DNA of 64,000 bases from JASHPR01 sp963795055 (lineage in GTDB: Bacteria > Actinomycetota > Actinomycetes > Streptosporangiales > Streptosporangiaceae): NCBI GenBank assembly GCA_963795055.1, contig CAWCGJ010000016.1:1-64000 (forward strand), read 5' to 3'. Made by a program: the position numbers and the translations under genes. Below the pieces are notes generated by a model. It worked only from the letters and a program-made list of their open reading frames with translations. It was not told the DNA's origin and did not search any database. How positions within the stretch are numbered: the stretch's first letter is position 1; each line of letters begins with the position of its first letter. This document shows positions 8,593 to 19,125 of the stretch, piece after piece.

Positions 8593-9357
8593 ATGCCGGG
8601 GCGTCCGCCGGCGCAGCACCGGGCGGCGCAGCGGCACCGAAGGCTCGCCGTGTGGTGCGGCGTGCTGCTGGTCCCCGTGGCCGTCCTCGCGGCTGTCTAC
8701 CTGTCCGGGAGCGCGGGGTTCCTGGGGGCTGGGCGCACGCAGGCCGCCCGCACACCGGACAGCTCCGCGCCGGGCCCGGCCAGCCCGGCGGCGCGCACCA
8801 CGAGCGCGCCGACCGCGTCGCGGCCGGCTGACCCGCCGCGCCCGGCCCGGCACCACCGCCGCCCGGCCCGACCGCCCGCCACGGTCGCACCGAGTCCCAG
8901 CGCGCCGACGAGTACGGCGCCGCCCGGCCAGCGGTCCGCAGCGGCCGACCAGGTGCTGGCGCTGATCAACCAGGCGCGGGCTCAAGCCGGCCTTCCCTCC
9001 TACTCGCTCAGCGCGGGCCTCGACAGCAGCGCGGCCGCGCACAACGCGCGGATGGCGGCCGGCTGCGGACTCTCTCACCAGTGCCCGGGCGAGCCGCCGC
9101 TCGGCACCCGCGAGACCGACGCCGGGGTGGTCTGGACATCGGCCGGGGAGAACATCGGCGAAGGCGGCCCGGTCGCCGACACGTCCGCAGCCATCGCGCA
9201 GATGGCGGTGGACCTTACCCAGGACATGCTGAACGAGAAGCCGCCGGACGACGGTCATCGCCTCAACATCCTCAGCAGTTCCTTCCACCACATCGGCATC
9301 GCCGTGTCGGTAGACAGCTCCGGCACCGTCTGGATGACCCAAGACTTCTCGAACTAG
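8593..9357 (+). CDS. Secreted or membrane-anchored CAP-domain (SCP/YkwD) protein
   Basis: A 254-aa protein. An Arg/His-rich N-terminus is followed by a hydrophobic segment (about 18-38, 'LAVWCGVLLVPVAVLAAVYL') that acts as signal or anchor. Then comes a Pro/Ala/Ser/Arg linker of about 75 residues and a CAP domain (about 117-254) with 'VLALINQARAQAGLP', 'AAAHNARMAAGCGLSH', 'TSAGENIGEGG' and 'HRLNILSSSFHHIGIAV'. The His, Glu and His expected in the CAP cavity are visible. Function in bacteria is not established; cell-wall association is likely. The next gene is convergent. Confidence 0.85.
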   Translation: MPGRPPAQHRAAQRHRRLAVWCGVLLVPVAVLAAVYLSGSAGFLGAGRTQAARTPDSSAPGPASPAARTTSAPTASRPADPPRPARHHRRPARPPATVAPSPSAPTSTAPPGQRSAAADQVLALINQARAQAGLPSYSLSAGLDSSAAAHNARMAAGCGLSHQCPGEPPLGTRETDAGVVWTSAGENIGEGGPVADTSAAIAQMAVDLTQDMLNEKPPDDGHRLNILSSSFHHIGIAVSVDSSGTVWMTQDFSN

Positions 9358-9379
9358 GTCGCCGGGGCAGGTCACGCAG

Positions 9380-9577
9380 GCTCAGCGCGGGGTTGCGTGC
9401 TCGGGGCGGGGTCGCGCTCAGCGCGGGGTTGCGTGCTCGGGGCGGGGTCGCGCTCAGCGCGGGGTGGCGTGCTCGGGGCGGGGTCGCGCTCAGCGCGGGG
9501 TGGCGTGCTCGGGGCGGGGTCGCGCTCAGCGCGGGGTTGCGCGCTCAGCGCGGGGTTCCGTGCTCGGGCCGGGTCGC
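9380..9577. repeat. 36-bp tandem repeat array derived from the end of the neighbouring tetR gene
   Basis: Four units of 36 bp start at 9380, 9416, 9452 and 9488, each beginning GCTCAGCGCGGGGT. A 19-base part unit follows at 9524, then a 35-base variant at 9543-9577 that is itself the last eleven codons and stop of the minus-strand tetR gene. The array thus looks like repeated copying of the 3' end of that gene into the convergent intergenic space. Units differ by single bases (TTG/TGG). Confidence 0.85.
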
Positions 9578-10192
9578 GTCCTCGGGCAGGACCGCCTCGA
9601 CGAACAGGTCCGAGACCGCCGCGGCGAGGCGCTCCGGGTCCTGCTCGGTGATGCGCTCCGACAGCCGCCCGCTGATCCACAGCGCGGACAGGCCGTGCAC
9701 CAGAGACCAGGCGCTCACCGCGACCAGTTCGGGCGGGCGGCCGTGCAGGCGGCCAGCCGCCCGGCAGCGCTCGATGGTCGCCAGGAGGAGCCCGTAGGCG
9801 GCCTCGCTGGCGGCGATGAACTCCGCGTTGGCCGGGTCCAGCACGTCCAGCCGGAACATCACCTCGAAATGCGCCGGGTGCCCGACCGCGAACCGGACGT
9901 AGCCGCGGCCGATCGCGGCCAGCTCGGCCGGGCCGTCAGCGGGATGACGGGCCACCACCTCGGCGATGACCGACTCGGCGAGCAGACGGTAACCGGCGGT
10001 GGCGAAGGCCGTCAGCAGCCCGGCCTTGCTGCCGAAGTGGTGGGCGGGCGCGCTGTGCGAGACGCCCGAGCGGCGCGCCACGTCGCGCAGCGACACGCCG
10101 CTCACCCCGACGTCGGCGACCGCGCTCTGCACGGCGTCCAGCAGCGCAGCGGGCAGGTCGCCGTGGTGGTAGGGCACGGTACATCTTGACAT
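9545..10192 (-). CDS. TetR/AcrR-family regulator
   Basis: A 215-aa regulator. The N-terminal HTH is 'VSLRDVARRSGVSHSAPAHHF' (about 34-54) and 'GSKAGLLTAFATAGYRLLAES'-like recognition follows; the C-terminal domain contains 'HPAHFEVMFRLDVLDPANAEF', a TetR_C_33-like ligand domain. ATG at 10190-10192 lies inside a direct repeat that may be its operator; a GTG 13 bases further in is an alternative start. The C-terminal codons lie inside the 36-bp repeat unit. No linked target gene is obvious, since the downstream neighbour is convergent. Confidence 0.8.
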   Translation of the reverse strand: MSRCTVPYHHGDLPAALLDAVQSAVADVGVSGVSLRDVARRSGVSHSAPAHHFGSKAGLLTAFATAGYRLLAESVIAEVVARHPADGPAELAAIGRGYVRFAVGHPAHFEVMFRLDVLDPANAEFIAASEAAYGLLLATIERCRAAGRLHGRPPELVAVSAWSLVHGLSALWISGRLSERITEQDPERLAAAVSDLFVEAVLPEDATRPEHGTPR

Positions 10193-10210
10193 CCAGGCAG
10201 CATCTTGACA
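10182..10210. promoter_or_regulatory. Direct repeat at the tetR start, possible operator/promoter
   Basis: CATCTTGACA occurs at 10182-10191 and again at 10201-10210, nineteen bases apart. On the minus strand the repeat is TGTCAAGATG; the tetR ATG lies within the proximal copy. The spacing of about two helical turns suits cooperative repressor binding. Confidence 0.4.
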
Positions 10211-10413
10211 TTGTCTAGTTGGTCGCGGCGGCCTGCGCACCTGGCTTGCATTCATCTCGGCCTGGCTCCGCTGGAGCGTGCCCGCCAGGCCCTGGCCACG
10301 GGGAGGCTCTCCATGCCTGAATCGGCTCAGCCCGCAGGCGGCGTCCACGGCGAGCCGTCGCGCGGCTCGCAGGGGCCTGGCGCCGGGGACCCGCCCGGCT
10401 GCCCCGACCCGGT

Positions 10414-10542
10414 CCGCTCCCACTGCTGCCCGATGCCATGCGCGGCCCGGAAGGGCAGGCGCCGTTCGGGCCGAGGGTCGAGGTGGCCGAATCGGCGCCG
10501 CCCGCCGACCGGCTGGCCGCCTTCGAAGGCCGGCATCCCTGA
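10414..10542 (+). pseudogene. C-terminal remnant, possibly of a TIGR03086-type (mycothiol maleylpyruvate isomerase-like) protein
   Basis: Within a 580-base stretch lacking any full gene (10193-10775), this frame keeps coding-like third positions and reads 'PFGPRVEVAESAPPADRLAA' followed by 'FEGRHP' and TGA. The pattern matches the C-terminal end of TIGR03086/DinB-fold proteins (FGPxVxVxxxAPxxDRLxAFxGRxP). No start or N-terminal helix is present. The identification is from memory of the family and is weak. The rest of the stretch shows only the lon promoter region. Confidence 0.3.
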
Positions 10543-10676
10543 CGACCTTGCCGCCTCGCCGCGGGCGCCAGCCCGGATCCGTAACGGGACGGCAGCAAGC
10601 TGGCCCCGCTCACCGGCCCGGCCGAATACCGGCGGGCCAGAACGTGTTCCCCTGAGCAGGGCCCACGGCCCGCGTC

Positions 10677-10690
10677 CGCTGAGCGCGAAC
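10677..10690 (+). promoter_or_regulatory. Candidate ClgR box upstream of lon
   Basis: CGCTGAGCGCGAAC lies 86 bases before the lon start. It matches the core of the ClgR operator as I recall it (CGCYNANRGCGWWS) with one mismatch. ClgR is the known activator of lon and clp genes in Streptomyces. Confidence 0.4.
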
Positions 10691-10775
10691 GAAACCTGGA
10701 ACAAAACCGGGCGGTTTCCTGCTGTAGGAGCTGTAGGTATGTAATCACCTAACAGCTAACCAGGGAAGTGACCTG

Positions 10776-13169
<2,394 letters not shown>

Positions 13170-13191
13170 CCAGGCTCGCTGCCTGACCACG

Positions 13192-13222
13192 GGGCCGCCC
13201 GGGCCATGGGCCCGGGCGGCCC
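13192..13222 (+). terminator. Rho-independent terminator of lon
   Basis: A 14-bp perfect inverted repeat (GGGCCGCCCGGGCC, loop ATG) lies 23 bases after the lon stop and is followed by TTTGT. Confidence 0.8.
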
Positions 13223-13431
13223 TTTGTGCTGCCACGGTGATCCTGGCCCGAGATCACCCCGACCGCGTCGGGCGGCTTCGCGCCGGTCGGTAACGGCTAC
13301 GGCATCACCGTAGCGGGCGGAACCTTCAGCCTGGTCGCCCCGTAACCGGACCCCGTGGCCCCCTCGCCCGGCGTTGCGGGTCCGGGTGAGGGGCCACGGC
13401 CATGGTCCGGCCGGCTCGCGGCCCTGGCTCG

Positions 13432-14736
13432 CTAGTCGCCGCGGCGCGGCCTGCGGGCCAGGGACTCGGCGATATCGGCCGCCAGCCGGGAGGCTTCCTG
13501 GCTGGTCAGCGTGCCGGTGCCGATCCGGATCCCGGGCGGGCTGGCGGTCCGGAACCGCTCGCCGGGCGCCACCGCCCAGCCGCGCTCCAGCAGCGCGCTG
13601 ACGGCGGCGGGCTCGTCCGCCACCGGCACCCAGACCGCGAGGCCGGACCGCCCGGTGGCCGGCACGCCGCGGCCGGCCAGCCCGTCGATCAGGTGGCGGC
13701 GGCGGCGCGTGTACTCGGCCGCGGCCCGGGCGAGCAGCCGGCCGACGGCCCGGTCCTGCCACAGATCGGCCACGATCTCCTGGAGCAGCCCGCTCACCCA
13801 GCCGGTGCCGAGCGCCTGCCGGCCCTCGACCCGGGAGACGGTGACGGCGTCGCCCGCGAGCACGGCCAGCCGGAGGTCAGGGCCAAGGGACTTGGAGACA
13901 GAACGGATGGTCGCCCACCGCTGGGCTCCGCCCGTGACGGTCTGGGCCGGGGTCCCGGAGACCGGGCCCGCGTGGTCGTCCTCGACCACGCCGACGCCGG
14001 GCCGGGACGCGAGCAGCGCGCTCAGCTCCCCCGCCCGCCCGGCGTCCCAGGCCGCGCCGGTGGGGGCCTGGGCCCGGGGGGTGAACAGCACCGCCTGGCA
14101 GCCGCGGCCCAGCGCGTCCCGCAGGGCGCCCGGCCGGACGCCGAGCTCGTCCACCGCCATCGGCACGGCGCCCAGGTCCATCGCGGTCAGCAGGTCGAGC
14201 ACCGGGAAGTAGCCGGGGTCTTCGACGGCCACCCGATCACCCGGCCGCAGCCACGCCTGCAGCACCCGTTCCACCCCGTCGAGCGCCCCGCCCACCACGG
14301 CCAGGTGCTGCGGGTCGATGCCGTCGGCCCGGAAGCGCTCGGCCGCCAGGCCGCCCAGGCGCGGGTTGACCGGGGGGTCGCCGTAGGTCCGGCGCGGCGG
14401 CGTTACCGCGGGCAGGCCCGGCAGCAGCGCCGGATCGGGACTGCCCGCGAGCAGGTTGCGCACTCCGGCCGGCACCGCGATCGGCGGGCGGGGCCCGATG
14501 GGCGGCGCCCCGGTGATCCGGGTCCCGGCGCGCCCGTTCCCCCGGGCGATCCCCTTCTCGCGCAGCTCGCGGTAGGCGGCAGCCACGGTCACCGGGCTCA
14601 GGCCCAGCTCGCCGGCCAGCGCCCGCACCGGGGGCAGCGTCACGCCGGGCGCCACGCGGCCCTCCCTCAGCGCGGTCTCGACGTCGCGGGATATCTCGCT
14701 GGCGTTCCGCCCCTGCGGCCGGTATTGTATCAGCAT
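13432..14736 (-). CDS. MocR/PdxR-type regulator (GntR HTH + aminotransferase domain)
   Basis: A 434-aa protein. The N-terminal GntR winged helix (about 10-75) shows 'LPPVRALAGELGLSPVTVAAAYRELREKG' in two pieces, and a linker leads to a fold-type I aminotransferase domain with 'VEDPGYFPVLDLL', 'DDHAGPVSG' and 'SVSKSLGPDLRLA'. The Lys of SVSKSLGPD is the likely PLP Schiff-base residue. MocR proteins bind PLP and control nearby genes such as PLP synthesis or transport. ATG 14734-14736 is chosen because upstream codons overlap the divergent promoter. The divergent GNAT/PPOX pair is the likely target; the PPOX gene fits a PLP theme. Confidence 0.85.
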   Translation of the reverse strand: MLIQYRPQGRNASEISRDVETALREGRVAPGVTLPPVRALAGELGLSPVTVAAAYRELREKGIARGNGRAGTRITGAPPIGPRPPIAVPAGVRNLLAGSPDPALLPGLPAVTPPRRTYGDPPVNPRLGGLAAERFRADGIDPQHLAVVGGALDGVERVLQAWLRPGDRVAVEDPGYFPVLDLLTAMDLGAVPMAVDELGVRPGALRDALGRGCQAVLFTPRAQAPTGAAWDAGRAGELSALLASRPGVGVVEDDHAGPVSGTPAQTVTGGAQRWATIRSVSKSLGPDLRLAVLAGDAVTVSRVEGRQALGTGWVSGLLQEIVADLWQDRAVGRLLARAAAEYTRRRRHLIDGLAGRGVPATGRSGLAVWVPVADEPAAVSALLERGWAVAPGERFRTASPPGIRIGTGTLTSQEASRLAADIAESLARRPRRGD

Positions 14737-14743
14737 AAAGAAA

Positions 14744-14761
14744 TTATGTACTGTAACGTAA
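14744..14761. promoter_or_regulatory. Candidate MocR operator in a divergent promoter
   Basis: TTATGT-ACTGTA-ACGTAA is an imperfect palindrome 8 bases upstream of the mocR ATG and 43 bases before the GNAT gene. It is an AT-rich island in GC-rich DNA and would cover the promoters of both genes. Confidence 0.45.
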
Positions 14762-14803
14762 GTCTTCGTCAATCTCCGCCGCCGATCCCAGGGAGGCCCC
14801 GCG

Positions 14804-15469
14804 ATGATCACGCTCCCCGAGCTTGACGGCCGGCATGTCCGGCTCGAACCGCTGCAACGCCGGCACGCGGCCGGCCTGGCCGAGGCGGCGGCCGTGGATC
14901 CCTCGCTCTACCGGCTGAGCCCGGTGCCGCAGGGCCAGGCCGCGGCCGCGGGGTACATCGAGACGGCGCTGGCCCAGCGGGACACGGGCACGGCCGTGCC
15001 GTTCGCCGTCGTCTGGGGCGGCAACGGCGGTGTCATCGGCTGCACCAGGTTCTTTGACCTGGAGTGGTGGCCGTGGCCGCCGGACCACCCCCGCTACCTG
15101 CGCGGCGACGGCCCGGACACGTGCGAGATCGGGTACACCTGGCTCACCGCCGCGGCGATCGGCACCGCGGCGAACACCGAGATCAAGCTGCTCATGCTCA
15201 GGCACGCGTTCGAAACCTGGCAGGTGCAGTCGGTGTGCCTGCACACCGACGCCCGCAACGAGCGCTCGCGCCGGGCCATGGAGCGGATCGGCGCGCAGTT
15301 CGAGGGCATCCTGCGGGCGCACCGGCTGGCGACCGACGGCACCCCGCGGGACTCGGCCCGCTACTCGGTCACGGCCCCGGACTGGCCGGGGGTGGAACGC
15401 CGCCTCGAAGAGAGGCTCGCCGCGCGCGAGGAGCTAGCCGCGCGCGGCGGGCTGGCACCCCGGCCGTGA
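14804..15469 (+). CDS. GNAT-family N-acetyltransferase
   Basis: A 221-aa acetyltransferase of the RimJ/RimL type. It begins 'ITLPELDGRHVRLEPLQRRH', a common GNAT start, and shows 'CEIGYTWLTAAAIGTAANTE', 'LLMLRHAFETWQVQSVCLHT' and 'NERSRRAMERIGAQFEG', the acetyl-CoA binding and C-terminal strands. Substrate is unknown. Its stop overlaps the GTG of the PPOX gene (GTGA), so both are translated together from the promoter shared with the divergent MocR gene. Confidence 0.85.
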   Translation: MITLPELDGRHVRLEPLQRRHAAGLAEAAAVDPSLYRLSPVPQGQAAAAGYIETALAQRDTGTAVPFAVVWGGNGGVIGCTRFFDLEWWPWPPDHPRYLRGDGPDTCEIGYTWLTAAAIGTAANTEIKLLMLRHAFETWQVQSVCLHTDARNERSRRAMERIGAQFEGILRAHRLATDGTPRDSARYSVTAPDWPGVERRLEERLAAREELAARGGLAPRP

Positions 15470-16131
15470 GCGAGCCGCCGCGACTGGCGCGGGTGCGCCG
15501 CCACCCAGACCGCGCCCGCTACGACGCCGAGGCCGTGCACGCGGTGCTGGACGCGGCGCCGTTCTGCCACGTGGCCACCGTGCGCCACCGGCGCCCGGTG
15601 GTCCTGCCGATGGTGCACGCCCGGCTCGGCGACACGCTGGTCCTGCACGGCTCGGCCGCGGCGGGGCTGTTCCGCGACATGCGCCGCGCGAGCCCCGTCT
15701 GCGTGACCGCGACCCTGCTCGACGGGCTGGTGCTGGCCCGGTCGGCCCGCAGCCACTCGGTGAACTACCGGTCGGTCACCATTCACGGCGAGGCCACCCA
15801 GGTGATCGAGCCCGACGAGAAGATCATCGGGATGCAGGCGCTGGTCGAGCACCTCGCGCCGGGCCGATGGGAGCAGCTCCGCCAGCTCACCCTCGACGAA
15901 CTGCCGGATACGGGCCTGTGGCAGGTCCCGATTGCGCAGGCCTCGGTCAAGGCCCGCAGCGGGTCGACGCTCGACCCGCCGTCCGACGTCGCCTGGCCGG
16001 TCTGGGCCGGCCAGGTGCCCGCGAGCCTGGTCTTCGGGCCGCCGGTCCCGGCCGAGGACCTGCCCGCCAGCGTCGATCCGTCCGGCCGCGGCATGGTGCT
16101 GAATCCCGCCTTCGGCCGCCTCGCCTGGTGA
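15466..16131 (+). CDS. Pyridoxamine 5'-phosphate oxidase-like FMN-binding protein
   Basis: A 221-aa split-barrel protein. 'PFCHVATVRHRRPVVLPMVH' and 'LVLHGSAAAGLFRDMRRASPV' are the first strands and helix of the PPOX-like FMN/F420-binding fold, close to the group related to nitroimidazole-resistance (Nim) proteins. 'SHSVNYRSVTIHGEA' is the next conserved strand. The GTG start overlaps the GNAT stop. Linked to a MocR regulator, so a role in vitamin B6 or flavin chemistry is plausible but unproven. Confidence 0.8.
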   Translation: MSEPPRLARVRRHPDRARYDAEAVHAVLDAAPFCHVATVRHRRPVVLPMVHARLGDTLVLHGSAAAGLFRDMRRASPVCVTATLLDGLVLARSARSHSVNYRSVTIHGEATQVIEPDEKIIGMQALVEHLAPGRWEQLRQLTLDELPDTGLWQVPIAQASVKARSGSTLDPPSDVAWPVWAGQVPASLVFGPPVPAEDLPASVDPSGRGMVLNPAFGRLAW

Positions 16132-16181
16132 CGAGCGCCGCGCCAGCAGGCTCCGGAGGTACCACCACCTGCCCGCGCCGG

Positions 16182-16601
16182 TTACGACAGCAGCACCACG
16201 CGCCCTCCGGCCTCCACCAGGTGATCGCGCAGGGCCTCGACGAGCAGCACCGCAGTGAGCACGTTCGACTCGAACGCGGCCTGCCAGCCGTCGCGGACCG
16301 CCCGCAGTTCCGGGCCTTCCCCGCCCGGCGTGAGCCCGCCCGCCGCCGCGACCACGCCGACGCACCGCCGCTTCGTCTCGGCCAGATGGTTCGCCACCAG
16401 GACCGGGCCCGCCGCCGTGGCCAGGTCGGCGACGACAAGGTCGCCGCCGGCGCCGGCGGTGGCGGCGAGCGGGTCGCGCCGGCGTCCCACCACCGTCACG
16501 TGCCGGCCTTCGGCCGCCAGCCGCCGGGCGACGGCGGCGCCCATCCCGGTCCCGCCGCCGCTGACGACAACGGTCTGCCGCGGTGTCGGTGCCGCGCTCA
16601 C
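16182..16601 (-). pseudogene. SDR oxidoreductase, C-terminal half missing
   Basis: 139 codons. The N-terminal Rossmann fold is complete: 'VVVSGGGTGMGAAVARRLAA' (TGxxxGxG-like), 'VVGRRRDPL', 'VVAAAGG' and 'GGRVVLLS'. The frame then stops at TAA 16182-16184, just where Ser of the catalytic triad would come; YxxxK and the C-terminal half are absent. Fifty bases on lies the convergent end of the PPOX gene. It follows the TetR gene by one base, so it was the second gene of a regulator-reductase operon that lost its 3' part. Confidence 0.65.
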
Positions 16602-16602
16602 G

Positions 16603-17268
16603 TCAGCTGGTGCTGACAGGCTGGGGGCGCAGGCCGTCCAGGACGAGCCCGAGCAGACGGTCGGTCTGGCCCGGGTCGGTGGGTGCGTGCTGCCCCACGA
16701 GGTTGACCGCGTGCACCAGCCTGATCATGTCCCCGGCGTTGGCGTCCGTGCGCACCACCCCGGCCTCCTGCGCGCGGCTGAACAGGGTCTCCGCCGAGCC
16801 GCGAATGACCGCGGAACAGGAGGACAGCAGGTCCGAGTCCTTGTCCATGGTGGCCAGCAGCGCCGTGGTCAGGCTGTGCTTCGTGCTGCTGAACGCCACC
16901 AGGACCCGCAGCCAGGCCGCGAGCGCCTCGCCGGGCGCGTCGGAATCCAGCAGTTCCTCGGCGGCGACCCGGACCGCCTCGACCTGATCGCGGTAGACGG
17001 CTTCCAGCAGCGCCTGGCGGGTGGGGAAGTGGCGGTACAGCGTGCCGATCCCGACGCCGGCCCGGCGCGCGATCTCCTCCAGCGACACGTCGTCGGCTCC
17101 GCGCTCGGCAAACGCGGCCGCCGCGGCGCTCAGCAGCCGCTGGTAGTTGCGCTGAGCGTCGGCGCGCATCGGACGCGGCTCCCCCGCCTGGCCCCGGGCG
17201 CCCTGGTCGTCCAGTGCCGGAGCAGGCACACCAGCCCGAACCGGACCCGGCACGCGGGTCGTGCTCAT
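16603..17268 (-). CDS. TetR-family repressor (likely controls the divergent MFS pump)
   Basis: A 221-aa regulator with HTH 'VSLEEIARRAGVGIGTLYRH' at about 62-81 and a TetR_C domain with 'ATMDKDSDLLSSCSAVIRG'. A Met at residue 34 ('MRADAQRNYQRLL') is a plausible alternative start that matches the usual TetR length. It is divergent from an EmrB/QacA pump. The intergenic DNA carries two near-identical palindromes over a good promoter, the layout of a drug-inducible efflux switch. Confidence 0.85.
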   Translation of the reverse strand: MSTTRVPGPVRAGVPAPALDDQGARGQAGEPRPMRADAQRNYQRLLSAAAAAFAERGADDVSLEEIARRAGVGIGTLYRHFPTRQALLEAVYRDQVEAVRVAAEELLDSDAPGEALAAWLRVLVAFSSTKHSLTTALLATMDKDSDLLSSCSAVIRGSAETLFSRAQEAGVVRTDANAGDMIRLVHAVNLVGQHAPTDPGQTDRLLGLVLDGLRPQPVSTS

Positions 17269-17402
17269 CGGCCTTCACCTACCACGCTCATCGTCCTCGC
17301 CCGACGCACTCGCCGGTTCTCACCTGACACGAGCATCGGCCTCGCCATATCCGCCCGCCAGCTGTCACCTGACGCTGTCATCAGTCATCACCATAAATCA
17401 AC

Positions 17403-17449
17403 TTGCGAAGCGGAGGGTACCTCCGTATAGTTATCGGAGGTTGCCTCCA
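17403..17449 (+). promoter_or_regulatory. MFS pump promoter with two TetR operators
   Basis: TTGCGA (17403-17408) and TATAGT (17426-17431) with a 17-base spacer form a good housekeeping promoter. CGGAGGGTACCTCCG (17411-17425) fills the spacer and CGGAGGTTGCCTCC (17436-17449) lies just after the -10. Both have the form GGAGGN(2-3)CCTCC, so a bound TetR would block the promoter. Confidence 0.75.
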
Positions 17450-17533
17450 CTTACATGGTAGCCAACGCGGGCCAGGTCCGCGGACATTCCCGCCCGCACG
17501 GCCCGCCCACAGCTTCTCTTCAGAAAGGCAGCA

Positions 17534-19051
17534 ATGTCGACTTCGTCGATAGCGCAGGTCACGACCGCCGGACGACAGCGCACCGCGCGCGGCCGCGACC
17601 GCCGGGGAATCGCGCTGGCCCTCGTGCTCGGCGCCCAGCTCATGATCATCCTCGACATGACCGTGGTGAACATCGCGCTGCCGAGCATCGCCCGCGGCCT
17701 GCACTTCTCCGAGCCCAACCTGTCCTGGGTACTCAACGCCTACACGCTGACCTTCGGCGGCCTGCTGTTGCTCGGCGGCCGGGCCGGTGACATCCTCGGC
17801 CGGCGGCGGGTCTTCATCGCCGGCATCGCGCTGTTCACCGCGGCCTCGCTGGCCGGGGGCCTGGCCACCTCGGAGGCCTGGCTGCTCGCGGCGCGCGCCG
17901 CGCAGGGCGTCGGGGGCGCCTTCGCCTCACCCGCCGTGCTGGCGCTGATCGCGGCCAGTTTCGCCGAGGGCCGGGAGCGCACCCGCGCGCTCAGCATCTA
18001 CACCGCGGTCGCCATGGGCGGCGGGTCCCTGGGCCTGGTGCTCGGCGGCGTGATCACCGAGTGGGTGTCCTGGCGCTGGGTGCTGTTCGTCAACGTGCCG
18101 ATCGGCATCGCCGTGGCCCTCACCGCGCCGCTGTTCCTGCCCGAGTCGCCGCGCCAGCCCGGGCGGTTCGACCTCGTCGGCGCGCTCACCTCCACCGCGG
18201 GCATGACCTTGCTCGTGTACGGCTTCATCCAGGCCGCCTCGCACGGATGGAGCGACCGGATGGCCATGGCCGCGTTCGCGGCGGCCGTCGTGCTGCTCGC
18301 CGCGTTCCTGGTCAACGAGTCAAGGGCCAGGCAGCCGATCACCCCGCTGCGGCTGTTCGCCGACCGCGGGCGGACCGGCTCCTACGCCACCCGGCTGCTG
18401 CTCGTGGCCGGCATGTTCGGGATGTTCTACTTCCTCACCCAGTTCGTCCAGGACATCCTGGGGTTCAGCCCGCTGCAGGCCGGGATCTCCTTCCTCCCGA
18501 TGACCGCCGCGCTGTTCGCCGTGTCGCGCCTGTCGCCCCGGCTGCTGGCCCGGTTCGGCGCCAAGCCGCTCATGGTGGTCGGCCTGCTGCCCGCCGTGGC
18601 CGGCATGGCCTGGCTGTCCCGGATCTCGCCGGACAGCACGTACGTGTCCGGCGTGCTTGGGCCGATGCTGCTGCTCGGGACCGGCATGGGGGTGGCCTTC
18701 GTGCCGCTGACCATGGCCTCGCTGGCCGGCGTGCGACCGCAGGACTCGGGGGCGGCCTCCAGCATGGTCAACGTGACCCAGCAGGTCGGCGGGTCGCTGG
18801 GGCTGGCCATCCTGGTCACCGCGTTCGCCACCGCGACCAGGAACGCGATCCGGCACCCGTCGGCCCACCTCTCCTCGCTGGCGCAGGCGCCGCAGCAGGT
18901 CATCGTGCACGGCATGGCCAGCGCCTTCACCCTGGCGGCGGTCTTCGACGTCCTCGCGCTGCTGATCGTCCTGCTGGTCATCCGCGACCGCGCCCCGCAG
19001 CCGGCCGAGGTCCCGCAGCCGGCCGAAGCCCGGAGCCCGGCCGACGCCTGA
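17534..19051 (+). CDS. DHA2-family (EmrB/QacA) MFS drug efflux pump
   Basis: A 505-aa inner-membrane transporter with about 14 helices. 'LDMTVVNIALPSIARGL' is the DHA2 motif D1 in helix 1, 'GGRAGDILGRRRVFIAG' is motif A, and 'GGGSLGLVLGGVITEWVSWRWVLFVNVPIG' (in two parts) is motif C. It exports drugs by proton antiport. It follows its own promoter with TetR operators and ends at a strong shared terminator. An AAAGG lies 6 bases before the ATG. Confidence 0.92.
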   Translation: MSTSSIAQVTTAGRQRTARGRDRRGIALALVLGAQLMIILDMTVVNIALPSIARGLHFSEPNLSWVLNAYTLTFGGLLLLGGRAGDILGRRRVFIAGIALFTAASLAGGLATSEAWLLAARAAQGVGGAFASPAVLALIAASFAEGRERTRALSIYTAVAMGGGSLGLVLGGVITEWVSWRWVLFVNVPIGIAVALTAPLFLPESPRQPGRFDLVGALTSTAGMTLLVYGFIQAASHGWSDRMAMAAFAAAVVLLAAFLVNESRARQPITPLRLFADRGRTGSYATRLLLVAGMFGMFYFLTQFVQDILGFSPLQAGISFLPMTAALFAVSRLSPRLLARFGAKPLMVVGLLPAVAGMAWLSRISPDSTYVSGVLGPMLLLGTGMGVAFVPLTMASLAGVRPQDSGAASSMVNVTQQVGGSLGLAILVTAFATATRNAIRHPSAHLSSLAQAPQQVIVHGMASAFTLAAVFDVLALLIVLLVIRDRAPQPAEVPQPAEARSPADA

Positions 19052-19085
19052 CGCCCGGCAGCCTCCGCCAAGGCCCCAGCGAAGC

Positions 19086-19124
19086 AGGCCAGGGCACGCT
19101 GCGATTCGCAGCGTGCCCTGGCCT
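19086..19124. terminator. Bidirectional terminator between convergent genes
   Basis: A perfect 19-bp inverted repeat (AGGCCAGGGCACGCTGCGA and its complement, single-base centre) sits between the MFS stop and the convergent membrane-protein stop, one base from the latter. It can serve both strands. Confidence 0.8.
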
Positions 19125-19125
19125 T

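Noticed and set aside
9380..9577. Possible CRISPR array
   Set aside because: Units of 36 bp follow each other directly without unique spacers, and no cas gene is near. It is a tandem repeat.
13353..13399. Second inverted repeat after lon (CCGTGGCCCCCTCGCCCGG and partner)
   Set aside because: The stem is good but lacks a T run on either strand, and GC-rich pairing is common here. It may terminate the MocR gene, but I could not support it.
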